Assembly (NCBI GenBank): GCA_965214615.1
Contig: OZ243952.1
Location: 1,984,001 to 2,048,000 of the forward strand
From: CBDAUN01 sp965214615
Lineage (GTDB): Bacteria; Pseudomonadota; Gammaproteobacteria; Arenicellales; JAJDZL01
DNA length: 64,000 nucleotides
Reading direction: 5' to 3'
Position 1 is the first letter of the stretch; every line of letters begins with the position of its first letter. A program made the position numbers and the translations under genes. The notes beneath the pieces are model-generated. The model had not been told where the DNA came from, ran no database searches, and was given only the letters and a program-made list of their open reading frames with translations. Below are positions 35,827 to 45,211 of this stretch, in pieces.

Positions 35827-36510
35827 ATGCATCAACATGAATGGAACGTCACTATCGCGCAAGCCAAATCTATCCAGCAAAGACTGTCGCAGAATATCTC
35901 ACTCTGCAATGACTTTGACAGCATCGCTCTTGTCGCGGGAACCGACGTTTCAATTGCACGAAACCGCAAGACTGCATCCGGAGCCATAGTCGTTTTGACA
36001 TTTCCCGGACTCGAAATTGTCGATAGCGCATTTGCATGCGAGTCCGTGCGTTTCCCGTATGTCCCCGGCTATCTGTCATTCAGAGAAGTGCCTGTTCTCA
36101 TCAAGGCATTCGAACAACTGCACACCATTCCGGACTTGTTCCTCTGCGACGGTCAAGGCATCGCCCATCCGAGAAGGTTCGGCCTTGCGTGCCACTTCGG
36201 CCTCCTTACCGGCATACCATCGGTCGGAATCGGAAAATCCAGACTGATCGGCACCTACAAGATGCCGGGAGTCGCAAAGGGCTCGGCAAGCATTCTATTG
36301 CACCGGAATCAGCAGATCGGCCATGTGCTTCGCTCGCGCCATTCGGTCTCGCCGATTTTCGTATCTCCCGGTCACCGAGTTTCATTTGATTCGGCACTTG
36401 GGTTCGCATTGCAATGCTGCACTCGGTATCGGCTGCCGGAGACAACCAGACATGCACACCGCCTGGCTTCCCATGCCTTGACGCAGGTCAGCGAGTGCGG
36501 CGCTGAATGA
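35827..36510 (+). CDS. nfi: endonuclease V
   Basis: 227-residue nuclease that nicks DNA 3' to deaminated adenine (hypoxanthine). Family motifs are intact: GTDVS near residue 39 with the first metal-binding Asp, FPYVPGYLSFREVPVL near 80 with the essential Glu, and CDGQGIAHPRRFGLACHFG near 105 with the second Asp, followed by SVGIGKSRLIGTY. The ATG at 35827 is used. A TTG four codons earlier lacks a better ribosome site. Its 3' end overlaps the convergent SDR gene by 23 bases. Confidence 0.93.
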   Translation: MHQHEWNVTIAQAKSIQQRLSQNISLCNDFDSIALVAGTDVSIARNRKTASGAIVVLTFPGLEIVDSAFACESVRFPYVPGYLSFREVPVLIKAFEQLHTIPDLFLCDGQGIAHPRRFGLACHFGLLTGIPSVGIGKSRLIGTYKMPGVAKGSASILLHRNQQIGHVLRSRHSVSPIFVSPGHRVSFDSALGFALQCCTRYRLPETTRHAHRLASHALTQVSECGAE

Positions 36511-37201
36511 CCGACTTGGCTGGCGTCATTCGAATCTCATCGACCACCGTACCGCTTCGCAGATTCAGCATCGCCGAGACCATTGCCGCAACATCTTCCG
36601 GCTCAATGTAGTTGTCAGGCTCGTGTCCATGGGTGAAAGTCGCAGAATCGTAGAATGACGACTTGGTCATCCCCAGATTGACAATGCCGACCCGCACACC
36701 GCTAGACGCGCACTCCTGACGCAGCGCCCTGGCCAATCCGAGCATCCCGGACTTCGCAGCGACATAGGCCGCACCGCGCCTTCCGCCGGACAAAGCGGAT
36801 TCTGAGCCGATGAATACAAGATCCCCAAAGCCATTTCGCTTCATGATCGGCAAGAATGCTCGAGATAGAAATATTTGCGCAGTCAGATTGACGTCGATCA
36901 ATCGCTGCAACTGCTCATAGGAAAACTCTTCGAGATTGCCGAATTCGCCGTAGCCGGCACTCAGAATCAAACCGGAAACGGATCCCGCCCGGTCGATCAG
37001 TTCGGGAATCCGGCTTTCAAGTGCAGCCAGATCTGAAAGGTCAACCGCTTCGTGTCGATAGGCGCCATTGCCATCGCCGGTTCCGGTATCGGGCCGCCTT
37101 GATACGCCGACAACACTATGTCCGTCGTCCAGCAGCCGCCCGGAAACCGCCTTGCCGATCCCCGAACTGGCCCCGGTTACTATGATTTGACGATGAGACA
37201 T
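36488..37201 (-). CDS. short-chain dehydrogenase/reductase
   Basis: 237-residue Rossmann oxidoreductase. The cofactor loop TGASSGIGKAV lies at residues 7-17, LSAGYGEFG replaces the usual NNAG motif near 85, the catalytic Ser lies in FIGSESALSG near 130 and the YxxxK pair in YVAAKSG near 145. An NADP preference is suggested by SRRPD after strand 2. The substrate is unknown. It follows the radical SAM gene by 5 bases on the same strand, probably in one operon. Confidence 0.88.
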   Translation of the reverse strand: MSHRQIIVTGASSGIGKAVSGRLLDDGHSVVGVSRRPDTGTGDGNGAYRHEAVDLSDLAALESRIPELIDRAGSVSGLILSAGYGEFGNLEEFSYEQLQRLIDVNLTAQIFLSRAFLPIMKRNGFGDLVFIGSESALSGGRRGAAYVAAKSGMLGLARALRQECASSGVRVGIVNLGMTKSSFYDSATFTHGHEPDNYIEPEDVAAMVSAMLNLRSGTVVDEIRMTPAKSVIQRRTR

Positions 37202-37206
37202 TCCAT

Positions 37207-38205
37207 TCAGCCGACTGTGGCGCGAAATATTCTGTCTGAGTCCACATAGTCGCCGAGCGTGTCCATGCACCAGCCAATCATTTCGCTCTCCGTGGACTGA
37301 GGATATGAAACCATGCCGCTAGCATTTTCGAACGGCAGCGCCAAAAATGGCTCATCCGGATACAGGTCAGACATCTTCCTGTGAAATCCGCGCGGCAAAC
37401 GAAACGCCCCGACGCTAACCGAATGTACCATACCGCCATTGACTTTCTCGAATACCGAATCGAACAATTCGCGGTATTCGCTCTGATACGAGCGTTGGAA
37501 AATTAGCGGATCAAAACGCAGGCCGATCGGCCAGCCCGCACTCTGAAGTCTTGCCATCGCCTCGATCCTCTTGCTTACGCCTGGCACCTTGTGCTCTAGG
37601 CGGTCCGATGTCCTTTGAGGAGTGAAACTGAACGCAACGATGACGTTCGGCAATGAATCGCGACAGAGCAAGGAGCGGATCTGAGTGCTTTTAGTACGCA
37701 GTTCCAGCATCGCATTGGGATGTGCCCCAAATGCCTCAACAAAATATTCCGCAAGTCCCGCCAACGGTTCCATCGCGAGACTGTCGCAATCGTACCCGGA
37801 AAAGAAATAGATTTTTTCGGCGGATTGATGCGCATCAATCTTCGCGGCAATGGCACTCCAAAACTCATCGTAATTGACAAAGATCACATGATGCGCGCTG
37901 CGAAACATCCCTTGCAGAAAACAATATCGACAATCATAGAGGCAATTGAGCATTGTCGAGAAATAATAGTTGTGAATGCTGCCGACGCCGTAGCCTTCAG
38001 GAGCAGGTAGAACATGGTTCTGCCTTTTCTTCGCCAGAATCAGCGAAGGCATGCGCTTTTGCAAGCGAAAGTCCTGGCTGCTCCGGTTGAATACCTCCGA
38101 GTAGGCGCTGCAAGCGATCTGCCGCGCATTCGGGTAGCGTCGGGCAATGTCAACCGCTCTTGGCAAGTCCCGAACGTCGTTTTCGATGTAGATCGAACTG
38201 TACAC
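37207..38205 (-). CDS. spore-photoproduct-lyase-like radical SAM protein
   Basis: 332-residue radical SAM protein. The cluster motif is C88-LYD-C92-RY-C95 (CxxxCxxC), as in spore photoproduct lyase (SPL). A cysteine at 140 (SGYDCDSLAMEP) falls where SPL has its hydrogen-donor Cys (140/141). Of the two SPL tyrosines flanking the last cluster Cys, the first is present (Y94) and the second is Phe96. ELRTKS and FSFTPQRTSDRLEHKVPGVSKRIEAM complete the family pattern. Proteobacteria do not form spores, so it probably acts on another DNA or nucleoside lesion, which is inference. Its neighbours are an SDR and a nucleoside-phosphorylase-like protein. Confidence 0.85.
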   Translation of the reverse strand: MYSSIYIENDVRDLPRAVDIARRYPNARQIACSAYSEVFNRSSQDFRLQKRMPSLILAKKRQNHVLPAPEGYGVGSIHNYYFSTMLNCLYDCRYCFLQGMFRSAHHVIFVNYDEFWSAIAAKIDAHQSAEKIYFFSGYDCDSLAMEPLAGLAEYFVEAFGAHPNAMLELRTKSTQIRSLLCRDSLPNVIVAFSFTPQRTSDRLEHKVPGVSKRIEAMARLQSAGWPIGLRFDPLIFQRSYQSEYRELFDSVFEKVNGGMVHSVSVGAFRLPRGFHRKMSDLYPDEPFLALPFENASGMVSYPQSTESEMIGWCMDTLGDYVDSDRIFRATVG

Positions 38206-38207
38206 GA

Positions 38208-39029
38208 CTATTGCATCCGCCAGCAGGAACGGTATTCCTGATCAACGACCTGCAGCGCGGATTCGGCCGAATTGCTTTGCTCGAACAATTCCGGGCGATC
38301 CGTGACCGCATGTCCCAGAGTTGCAAGCTTGCCGAGCCGGTCCCTAAGTCTCGCACGCTGGGTAAAGGAAAAGTTCCATCTGTCATAAAACCAGCTTTCT
38401 GATTCCGTCTTCAATCTGCGATCTTCGACTTCGCCGGCTAGCCCCAGCAATGCTTCGGCAATCTCATCAATCGCATCGAGATGGCTTTCAATTAAATTTT
38501 CGATCCTGCCTTCGTTCAACTCGGACAACGGTTCGTCCAATGAATCTGAAACGACCTTGTAGGCTTGAACCAATTCCGACGTCGAAATGCGTACTGCCGT
38601 CGCATAGAATCCGGACGCTTCCATGTCGTAGCCGCAATCTTTCGCATAGCCTGTTTCAGGCATATCCACGGTAGTCAGCAAATCCGAAGATACAGGCAGA
38701 TCAATGACCGCAGGCGGATGCCAAATCCGACCCGTAGAGGCTTCATAGATCGAATGGGCAATAAATCCATCGGCGACTTTGCGCGACCGATGACCCGCAA
38801 CCCCTACGTTGAGCCATGCCTCGGCAACGCTGACGCCAAATCGTCCGTGCAGATAGCCGACAGAGGCGGCAGATGCGGCCCTGCCTATGCCGCTCACAGT
38901 CAGCGCCATGCGCTGTGAACGGTAAATCGTACCGACATGCGAATCCTGATGCTGCCTCTTCAGTCGAAACCGGCTGATTAAAGGACGCGCCTCGCATGCC
39001 AGGGCCGCCACTAGGTTAATCCTGGACAT
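38208..39029 (-). CDS. nucleoside-phosphorylase/MTA-SAH-nucleosidase-like protein
   Basis: 273-residue protein. Residues 1 to about 195 fit the PNP/UDP-phosphorylase fold: ALACEARPLI near 9, LTVSGIGRAASAASVGYL near 45, WLNVGVAGH near 72 and CGYDMEASGFYATAV near 132 with YKVVSD downstream. The ME and D residues are the nucleoside-binding and catalytic positions of the family. The C-terminal 75 residues are a charged extension not seen in MTA/SAH nucleosidase. It precedes the radical SAM gene by 2 bases and overlaps the glycosyltransferase stop by 14 bases, so the genes are tightly coupled. The substrate is unknown. Confidence 0.78.
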   Translation of the reverse strand: MSRINLVAALACEARPLISRFRLKRQHQDSHVGTIYRSQRMALTVSGIGRAASAASVGYLHGRFGVSVAEAWLNVGVAGHRSRKVADGFIAHSIYEASTGRIWHPPAVIDLPVSSDLLTTVDMPETGYAKDCGYDMEASGFYATAVRISTSELVQAYKVVSDSLDEPLSELNEGRIENLIESHLDAIDEIAEALLGLAGEVEDRRLKTESESWFYDRWNFSFTQRARLRDRLGKLATLGHAVTDRPELFEQSNSAESALQVVDQEYRSCWRMQ

Positions 39030-39873
39030 GCAGCCTCAACGATTCGGATTCACCGGCATAGCGTCTGCGCATTGCATTGAGCGCCTGCGCTTCGCCAGAC
39101 CGGCTACGTTTGGCTGCGCCATTGCTGTAAATGGCAAGTTTTTCGAGCAAGATCTCCAAAGTCCTCAACCGGTCTTGCCTGGATAGATTGCCTTGATCCA
39201 GTATCTTCGTCAGCGCGGCGATTCGATATCGGTCCATTGCTGGATAGGCGCGTGACAATTGGTCCGGATGCCCTCCGTATTTGACCACAAGCGGCGCATC
39301 GACGTATGCCACATCATATTCGCTGGCGACGCGAAGCCACATGTCGTAGTCTTCGCACACAGGAAGACTTTCATCAAATCCTCCCAGATTGTCAAAGATG
39401 CTTCGATGCATGATGACCGAAGACGGGGATATCGCACACAGCGGTAGGCAGTGTCTATAGATGGAACCGCCGCGCTTGCGATGCTTGAGCTTCGGGTTCA
39501 CACGAACGCCATTGCGAATCCAAATTTCATCGCAGTGGCAAATCCTTAGCGAATCATCGCTTTCAAGCCACTCGGCCTGCATCTTAAGTTTTTCAGGCTT
39601 CCATGCATCATCGGAATCAAGAAACGCCAGCCATTCGAAACGGCTGCTGCGAATTCCCAGATTCCGCGCGCTGCTGACACCTTTGTGCGCCTGACTGATA
39701 TAGATCGCACTTTTGAATTCCGACGCAACCATCGCTCCGGTCCCATCGGTTGAACCGTCATCGACTACGACAACCTCGTCAGGCGGACGGCTTTGAGCGA
39801 AAACAGATTCCAGTGCGCGCCGAAGTACAGATTTTCGGTCATGGGTAGGGATGACAACCGAAATTGAGAGCAT
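39016..39873 (-). CDS. family 2 glycosyltransferase
   Basis: 285-residue GT-A glycosyltransferase. The family start is SVVIPTHDRKSVLRRALESVFAQ, then VVVDDGSTDGT and the DxD-type FLDSDDAWKPEKL near 90, which binds the metal and nucleotide sugar. The acceptor-side motif CEDYDMWLR lies near 175. There are no membrane segments. The ATG at 39873 is used. The longer frame from 39909 would run into the mdh coding region. It follows mdh by 1 base and precedes the nucleosidase-like gene with an overlap. The acceptor is unknown. Confidence 0.88.
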   Translation of the reverse strand: MLSISVVIPTHDRKSVLRRALESVFAQSRPPDEVVVVDDGSTDGTGAMVASEFKSAIYISQAHKGVSSARNLGIRSSRFEWLAFLDSDDAWKPEKLKMQAEWLESDDSLRICHCDEIWIRNGVRVNPKLKHRKRGGSIYRHCLPLCAISPSSVIMHRSIFDNLGGFDESLPVCEDYDMWLRVASEYDVAYVDAPLVVKYGGHPDQLSRAYPAMDRYRIAALTKILDQGNLSRQDRLRTLEILLEKLAIYSNGAAKRSRSGEAQALNAMRRRYAGESESLRLHVQD

Positions 39874-39874
39874 G

Positions 39875-40852
39875 TCAAAGCATGTGGCGTATTGCGTCCC
39901 TTTCTGCAATTAACTCATCTTCAGTGACTTTCATGCGCTGGGCGCTGAAATCGCTGACTTCCAGATCTTGCACCACCTCGATCGCGCCGTTGCGACACGT
40001 CACCGGAAACGAATACACCAATCCCTGGGTTATCCCGTATGAACCGTCGCATGCCACGGCAGCACTCGTCCACTCATCGCCTGGAGTCCCATCGTTCCAA
40101 ATCCGCATATGATCAATCGCCGCGCTGCCGGCCGAAGCCGCACTCGACAGGCCTCTGGCCTCGATGATTTCCGCACCGCGTTTCTGCACCCGGGGGATAA
40201 AGTCGCTTTCCATCCAGTCCCGCCCTACCATTTCAAGAGCGGGGGCGCCGTTAATCGTCGCGTGATGTATGTCGGGATACTGGGTGGCAGAATGATTGCC
40301 CCAGATGCACACGTGAGCTATGTCGGCGGAAGCGCAGTTTGCCTTGCTGGCAAGCTGACTGATCGCACGGTTGTGATCCAGACGGGTCATTGCAGCAACC
40401 TGGGAGCGGTCAAGTCGTTTAAAGCGGCTTGCCGTAATCAGCGCGTTCGTATTCGCCGGATTGCCTACGACCAGAATCTTGGCGCTATCGCTGGCGCATT
40501 GATCGATTACGGACCCTTGCGCGGTAAAAATAGCCGCATTCGCCTCGAGAAGATCTCCGCGCTCCATGCCCGGACCCCGCGGTCTGGCGCCCACGAGCAG
40601 TATGTAGTCGGCATCGCCGAAAGCGACTTCCGGGTCATCGGTTGCCACATATCCCGCCAGCGTAGGGAATGCGCAATCGTCAAGCTCCATGGCCACTCCG
40701 TTCAAAGCCGCCATCGCCGGAGAAATTTCCAGCATCTGCAATTCAACGGGCTGGTCAGGTCCAAGCATGTTTCCTGCAGCGATGCGAAATAGCATGCTGT
40801 AGCTAATTTGTCCTGCTGCGCCTGTGACGGCGACACGCACTGGCTTTTTCAT
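39875..40852 (-). CDS. mdh: malate dehydrogenase
   Basis: 325-residue NAD-dependent enzyme interconverting malate and oxaloacetate in the TCA cycle. It belongs to the branch that resembles cytosolic MDH (VTGAAGQISYSMLFRIA near residue 8), not the E. coli 312-residue branch. The substrate loop (LVGARPRGPGMERGDLLEAN) has the expected arginines near 90-100, and the catalytic His is in CIWGNHSATQYPD near 187. AGGAG lies 9 bases before the ATG. Confidence 0.94.
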   Translation of the reverse strand: MKKPVRVAVTGAAGQISYSMLFRIAAGNMLGPDQPVELQMLEISPAMAALNGVAMELDDCAFPTLAGYVATDDPEVAFGDADYILLVGARPRGPGMERGDLLEANAAIFTAQGSVIDQCASDSAKILVVGNPANTNALITASRFKRLDRSQVAAMTRLDHNRAISQLASKANCASADIAHVCIWGNHSATQYPDIHHATINGAPALEMVGRDWMESDFIPRVQKRGAEIIEARGLSSAASAGSAAIDHMRIWNDGTPGDEWTSAAVACDGSYGITQGLVYSFPVTCRNGAIEVVQDLEVSDFSAQRMKVTEDELIAERDAIRHML

Positions 40853-41352
40853 ATGGTCGCTCCTGTCGATTGTCTTGAATAGCCTGAAAGGCCAACCGCA
40901 ACTCGAATGCGAGGATTATCCTAACGAGTGCGGAATGCAAAAAAAAGAGTCGGGAATGTTTTTAGTTCTTCCGCAATCAGGCTGGTTTTGCTCAGTAATG
41001 TCAAGTTGTTGCCTTTTCAGGAAACAGGTCAAGTCCGTCGAGGTGAAAATACAATTCGCTGATGACTCTTGTGCCTAGACCGGCAGCCGCGGCAATTGAG
41101 CATCTCACAGCATCTTCATACTAGAAGGCTGTCTCGACAACCCCTTATTTTTGGGAATTATGCATTATAGTTGACAGGTGAAAAATCAGTCTGATTTCGC
41201 CGGTTTTTCTGACTGCTTGCTCACCACCGCATGCCGGTTATTGAATCCGCCTCATCGATGCTGTCAATGAGGTCCGCGAATTTCAACAATTTACCAAACA
41301 AACCGCAGATGGTGGCGTCGATCTGAATCATCGTGTCCAGTTCCCGTACATT
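40853..41352. other. gene-free stretch with possible IS end
   Basis: No supported gene. GGCTGTCTCGACAACCCC at 41127-41144 resembles the terminal repeat style of small DDE insertion sequences and lies 209 bases beyond the transposase stop, but I could not find its partner. The call as an IS end is tentative. Confidence 0.25.
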
Positions 41353-41570
41353 TTACCTGGCACTGAACTCGTCCACATACTTTTGCAGGTGCTTGGGACT
41401 CATCTTGTGATACACGCCGTAGTAGCCGCGCTTTAGACACGGCCAGAACGATTCTGCACCATTGGTGTGTGCTCGGCCTCTGACATATTCACCCACCGAG
41501 TGTGTGACGGTCTCATGGGTATAGCCATACTTGGCCAACCCTTCATAGGCGTTGCATCATCCGCTGTGCA
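41353..41570 (-). mobile_element. IS1595/ISXO2-type transposase remnant
   Basis: The minus strand holds the C-terminal end of an IS1595-family transposase: YEGLAKYGYTHETVTHSVGEY, then RAHTNGAESFWPCLKRGYYGVYHKMSPKHLQKYVDEFSAR and a stop at 41353. The HTNGxESFW motif with its catalytic Glu and the H-M-S-x-KHLQ-Y end are characteristic. Just upstream the frame breaks: TADDAT continues in a different frame from NAYEGL. The N-terminal zinc-ribbon part is not found. It is an inactive remnant at the left edge of the accessory island. Confidence 0.8.
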
Positions 41571-41893
41571 CGCTTCGCGACCGTCGTTGCCGAAGACCAT
41601 GCAACACTCGCTTGCGGCTGGCAGGCTGTGCCTTTGCGGGGCGGGAGTCAAACCCGTTGGGTTGCAATGAATCGTTTCAACCAATTGACTATTTCATAGC
41701 ATCCCCCAATTGCAGGACTTGTCCTGACGCAATTAAACTTCCGTTAGCTTACCCAAACGTCGACTGTAGATGGATTGTGCTTCGCGACGGTAAGCGCTTA
41801 AATTCCGAAGTTGCTCACGTTACGAAATGTTGTTGCAATTGAATGTAATAACGAAGTGAGTAACTTCGCCGGCGGTGGGCAGGCAGCTGTTCG
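41571..41893. other. gene-free stretch
   Basis: No supported gene. Part may be degraded transposase sequence, but I cannot follow it in any frame. Confidence 0.3.
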
Positions 41894-42352
41894 TTATCGC
41901 AATTGCAGTGCACGGGATCGAAAGCGATGCGGTGAGCTTTCATCAAGCGGCTGTTTGGCATTTTCCAATTTCACTCGAATTTCGTCAGGCATTGCACAGG
42001 CTTTTGGCTTGGGAACTTTGCACACGTGCAACTCGATAAGTTCGCAGATGGCCACCAACTCGCTGTTTTTTCGCATTTCAAGTTGCAAGTGAAATCGCTT
42101 GTCATCGACATCAAGTACTCGCGTTTCGACACGCAGATGATCCCCGCAATAAAGTTCTTGCAGATAGAACCGATGGTCCTCTAACAGATAAATCGTACAA
42201 TCTGTGCGGGTGCGGTATTCATGATCGAAGCCCACTGAATCCTGCAGCGCATCGACCGCGTAACTGAACACCAAGCCGTAGAATGCATCTTGCATATGAC
42301 TGTTGTAGTCAATCCACTCGGGCTTCACCTTGGTTTCATATTTGAAGATCAT
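41894..42352 (-). CDS. hotdog-fold acyl-CoA thioesterase-like protein
   Basis: 152-residue hotdog protein of the 4HBT/YbgC type: KPEWIDYNSHMQDAFYGLVFSYAVDAL near the N-terminus (Asp and His of the D-x(2)-HM type active site), then IYLLEDHRFYLQELYCGDHLRVETRVLD. Its look recalls betainyl-CoA thioesterases from carnitine degradation, but the carnitine dehydrogenase partner genes are not in the window. AGGTGG upstream fixes the start at 42352 and excludes the longer frame. It is flanked by an IS remnant, so it may have arrived with the island. Confidence 0.75.
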   Translation of the reverse strand: MIFKYETKVKPEWIDYNSHMQDAFYGLVFSYAVDALQDSVGFDHEYRTRTDCTIYLLEDHRFYLQELYCGDHLRVETRVLDVDDKRFHLQLEMRKNSELVAICELIELHVCKVPKPKACAMPDEIRVKLENAKQPLDESSPHRFRSRALQLR

Positions 42353-42885
42353 AAACCACCTGAATATTTCTATTGTCACGGCTCTTAGCAAATTGCACTA
42401 GACAACGAAACCGAAAAGGCCATCGTGTCGAGTTTGCAATGGGACAATTGGGTTCTCTAGGCAAGCGCCAGTGTGAAGGGGAGCGATACCGATCAACTTG
42501 AATCGCAGCGGGGCCTAACGGGGAAAACTCTCCACCCGCGATTGAATTTTGAATCACCATGGATGGTAACAGACGCGGAGGTATTTCACGAGATCGAAGT
42601 GGCGAATGTAAACAATTCTGATAAATTTATTCTTAGAAAATAAGCAGGGCAGAGGCTTGGTGATAGTCGCAAGTTTGGGCAATGTCAGCTTCGCACTCGC
42701 AATATTGAAGTTTACCCAACCGCCCTTTGCAAAGATTCTTCGCTAAGCACCGCGATCGGTGGTTGTGACGCGGGCGAATTGCATGGAGCGCTACCGCATT
42801 TTGCCGGTCGAATTTTGTAATTTGGCGGTGTCGTAGAGCGAATTGCCACAGCGGCGCGCCTTGGCAGATCGAATCGGTGTACAGG
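42353..42885. other. 533-base stretch without a recognisable gene
   Basis: Between the thioesterase and the dehydrogenase gene I see no supported reading frame, hairpin or repeat. It may contain degraded insertion-sequence DNA. Confidence 0.3.
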
Positions 42886-44214
42886 CTAAGCACTATTGTC
42901 AACCGGGGCACCATGACCGTAAGGCACATCAATTCCGCCATAGCGGCGGACTCGAAGGTTGCACTGTTCAGCATGGCCGACGAATCCTTCCAACATGCAG
43001 AGTCGAGATCCATACTGTCCAATATATGTCGCGGCTTCATCGGTCACAACTCTCTGGTAGGAATGTGTTTTGATATACTTTCCAACCCAAAGCCCGCCAG
43101 TATAACGACCTGCCTTTTTGGTGGGCAAGGTGTGGTTTGTTCCAATCACTTTATCGCCATTTGCGACATTGGTCCGCGCCCCTAAAAACAGTGCGCCATA
43201 GCTGTGCATATTTTCTAAAAACCAGTCGTCCCTGTCCGTCATCACCTGCACATGTTCTGAAGCAATGTCGTTTGCGACATCAAGCATTTCTTCATAGGTG
43301 TCACAAACGATCACTTCACCATAGTTTTCCCAACTGGCGCGTGCAGTTTCCGCAGTCGGCAAAATTTCCAAAATGCGCTCGATTTCCAGCACAGTGCGCC
43401 TCGCCAGATCTTGTGAGTTGGTAATCAAAAAGCAGGGTGAATTGTAACCATGTTCAGCCTGTCCCAACAAGTCAGTCGCACAGATCTCAGCATCGCAAGC
43501 CGATTCGTCGGCGATGACCATTGTCTCTGTGGGGCCGGCAAAAAGATCAATTCCAACCCGACCATATAACTGCCGCTTGGCTTCGGCAACAAACACGTTC
43601 CCCGGTCCCACGAGCATGTGCACAGGCTCAATCGACTCGGTTCCAAGCGCCAGTGCACCAATGGCTTGAATCCCGCCAAGTACATAGATTTCATGCGCGC
43701 CACCTATGGCCATCGCAGCAATCACGCCCGGATTCGGTTCGCCATTAAATGGCGGGGTCGCGGCCACGATTCTAGGGACTTGCGCGACTTTTGCTGTTGC
43801 AACAGACATGTGTGCAGATGCAACCATCGGGAATTTCCCGCCTGGAACATAACAGCCAACGGACTGAACGGGTATGTTCCGATGACCTAGAAATACACCC
43901 GGCAAGGTCTCTATCTCAATGTCGAGCAAGGCATCGCGCTGCGCTTGGGCAAATTTACAGACCTGATCATGCGCAAATTGAATGTCTGCCATCTGCTGTC
44001 GAGAAACTCGTGAAACGATGGCTTCAATCTCACTGGCGGTCAAGCGAAACGATGGCGGTGAGTATCGATCGAACCTTTCGCTGAATTCACGGACCGCCAG
44101 GTCGCCTCGTGTTTCGATTTCCTTTAAGGTGGCTTCGACCACCAAACGCGTTCTGTCGTCGTCCAGTGCCTGATCGGCTGCTGGCTTGCCGCGCTTTAGA
44201 TACTTGATTGGCAT
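42886..44214 (-). CDS. histidinol-dehydrogenase-family enzyme, HpsN-like
   Basis: 442-residue zinc- and NAD-dependent alcohol dehydrogenase of the histidinol dehydrogenase fold, which oxidises an alcohol through the aldehyde to an acid. The zinc and catalytic motifs are present: LLGQAEHGYNSP near 250, SEHVQVM near 320 with the catalytic Glu-His, GDKVIGTNHTLPT near 355 and C-terminal EGFVGHAEQ. Instead of the HisD tail it has GRYTGGLWVGKYIKTHSYQRV, a signature I associate with sulfopropanediol dehydrogenase (HpsN). The operon holds transport and ThDP genes, with no his genes. AAGGAGCT 7 bases upstream fixes the start. Confidence 0.82.
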   Translation of the reverse strand: MPIKYLKRGKPAADQALDDDRTRLVVEATLKEIETRGDLAVREFSERFDRYSPPSFRLTASEIEAIVSRVSRQQMADIQFAHDQVCKFAQAQRDALLDIEIETLPGVFLGHRNIPVQSVGCYVPGGKFPMVASAHMSVATAKVAQVPRIVAATPPFNGEPNPGVIAAMAIGGAHEIYVLGGIQAIGALALGTESIEPVHMLVGPGNVFVAEAKRQLYGRVGIDLFAGPTETMVIADESACDAEICATDLLGQAEHGYNSPCFLITNSQDLARRTVLEIERILEILPTAETARASWENYGEVIVCDTYEEMLDVANDIASEHVQVMTDRDDWFLENMHSYGALFLGARTNVANGDKVIGTNHTLPTKKAGRYTGGLWVGKYIKTHSYQRVVTDEAATYIGQYGSRLCMLEGFVGHAEQCNLRVRRYGGIDVPYGHGAPVDNSA

Positions 44215-44257
44215 ACACTTAGCTCCTTGGAATAATCTGTCGCTACTCTCATGGTTT

Positions 44258-45211
44258 TCATGATTTTTTCGCCTGCACAAACATTGCCGCGGCGAAAATG
44301 ATGATGACTCCCTTGATAATCAACTGTGCTTGTACAGGCAGTCCGAGAATAATCACGATGTTGAACAGTAAAATTAGAATCAACGCGCCAAGCGCAGCGC
44401 CCCAAATGGTTCCGACCCCTCCGGACAGCGCAACCCCTCCAATAACAGCAGCAACAATTGAATCCAACTCGTAACCGCGTCCGACCCAGTTGTCAACCGT
44501 GCCAACAAATCCAACCAGGAACAAACCGGCGATTCCAGCCATAATCGAACAGATCACGTAGCACAGAATAATGACTCGGTCAGAACGGATACCGCACAAG
44601 TCTGCGGCGATTGGGTTACCGCCCGTAATATAGACTTGCCTGCCAAATGCACTTTTATGCAAAAGCCATGCCAATAGGCTAAACAGGCACATAAATGCGA
44701 TGAATGCAACCGGAAACCCACCCAAGCGCCCAGTGCCTAAAAATCGAAAACCATCCGGCAACGATCCTGCTGGCGCACCCTGGGTGTAGTAAAAACGCAG
44801 TCCCTGCAAAACAATCATCATTGCCAAGGTGGCAAGAAATGGGGAAACATTACGTTTGGTGATCAAAATGCCATTGATCAGTCCGACGAGTGCAGAGAAA
44901 ATGATGGCAACCGCGAAGATGACCGGAATCGCGGTATCACTAGTCGCGTTGAACGCTGTTGCAATGACTGCCACGGTCGCCATTAGTGACGCCACTGACA
45001 AATCCAAGCCACGCACCAGAATCACGAAGGCCTGACCCAGTACGACGATTCCCAACGGTGCGGCTTGCGTAAAGATATCTTGTAGATTCTTCGGTGCCAG
45101 GAATGCCGGTTGGATGATCGTTGCAAACACAATCAAAGCGATCAATGACAATGGCAGCGAAAACCGCTTCAAGTTCGAAAGCGCAAACGAATTCATGAGG
45201 TGAGAATTCAA
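44258..45211 (-). CDS. ribose-type ABC transporter permease (second)
   Basis: 317-residue inner-membrane permease of the RbsC class with about eight to ten hydrophobic segments. Family motifs are LVRGLDLSVASLMATVAVI near 70, VSPFLATLAMMIVLQGL near 120, YITGGNPIAADLCGI near 195 and AVIGGVALSGGVGTIWGAALGAL near 255. It is the last transport gene of the operon and overlaps the preceding permease by 4 bases. It is expected to pair with that permease as a heterodimer. Confidence 0.88.
   Translation of the reverse strand: MNSHLMNSFALSNLKRFSLPLSLIALIVFATIIQPAFLAPKNLQDIFTQAAPLGIVVLGQAFVILVRGLDLSVASLMATVAVIATAFNATSDTAIPVIFAVAIIFSALVGLINGILITKRNVSPFLATLAMMIVLQGLRFYYTQGAPAGSLPDGFRFLGTGRLGGFPVAFIAFMCLFSLLAWLLHKSAFGRQVYITGGNPIAADLCGIRSDRVIILCYVICSIMAGIAGLFLVGFVGTVDNWVGRGYELDSIVAAVIGGVALSGGVGTIWGAALGALILILLFNIVIILGLPVQAQLIIKGVIIIFAAAMFVQAKKS

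Noticed and set aside
42886..44214. Histidine biosynthesis hisD
   Set aside because: No his genes nearby, it sits in a transport and ThDP operon, and the C-terminal GRYTGGLWVGK region differs from HisD.
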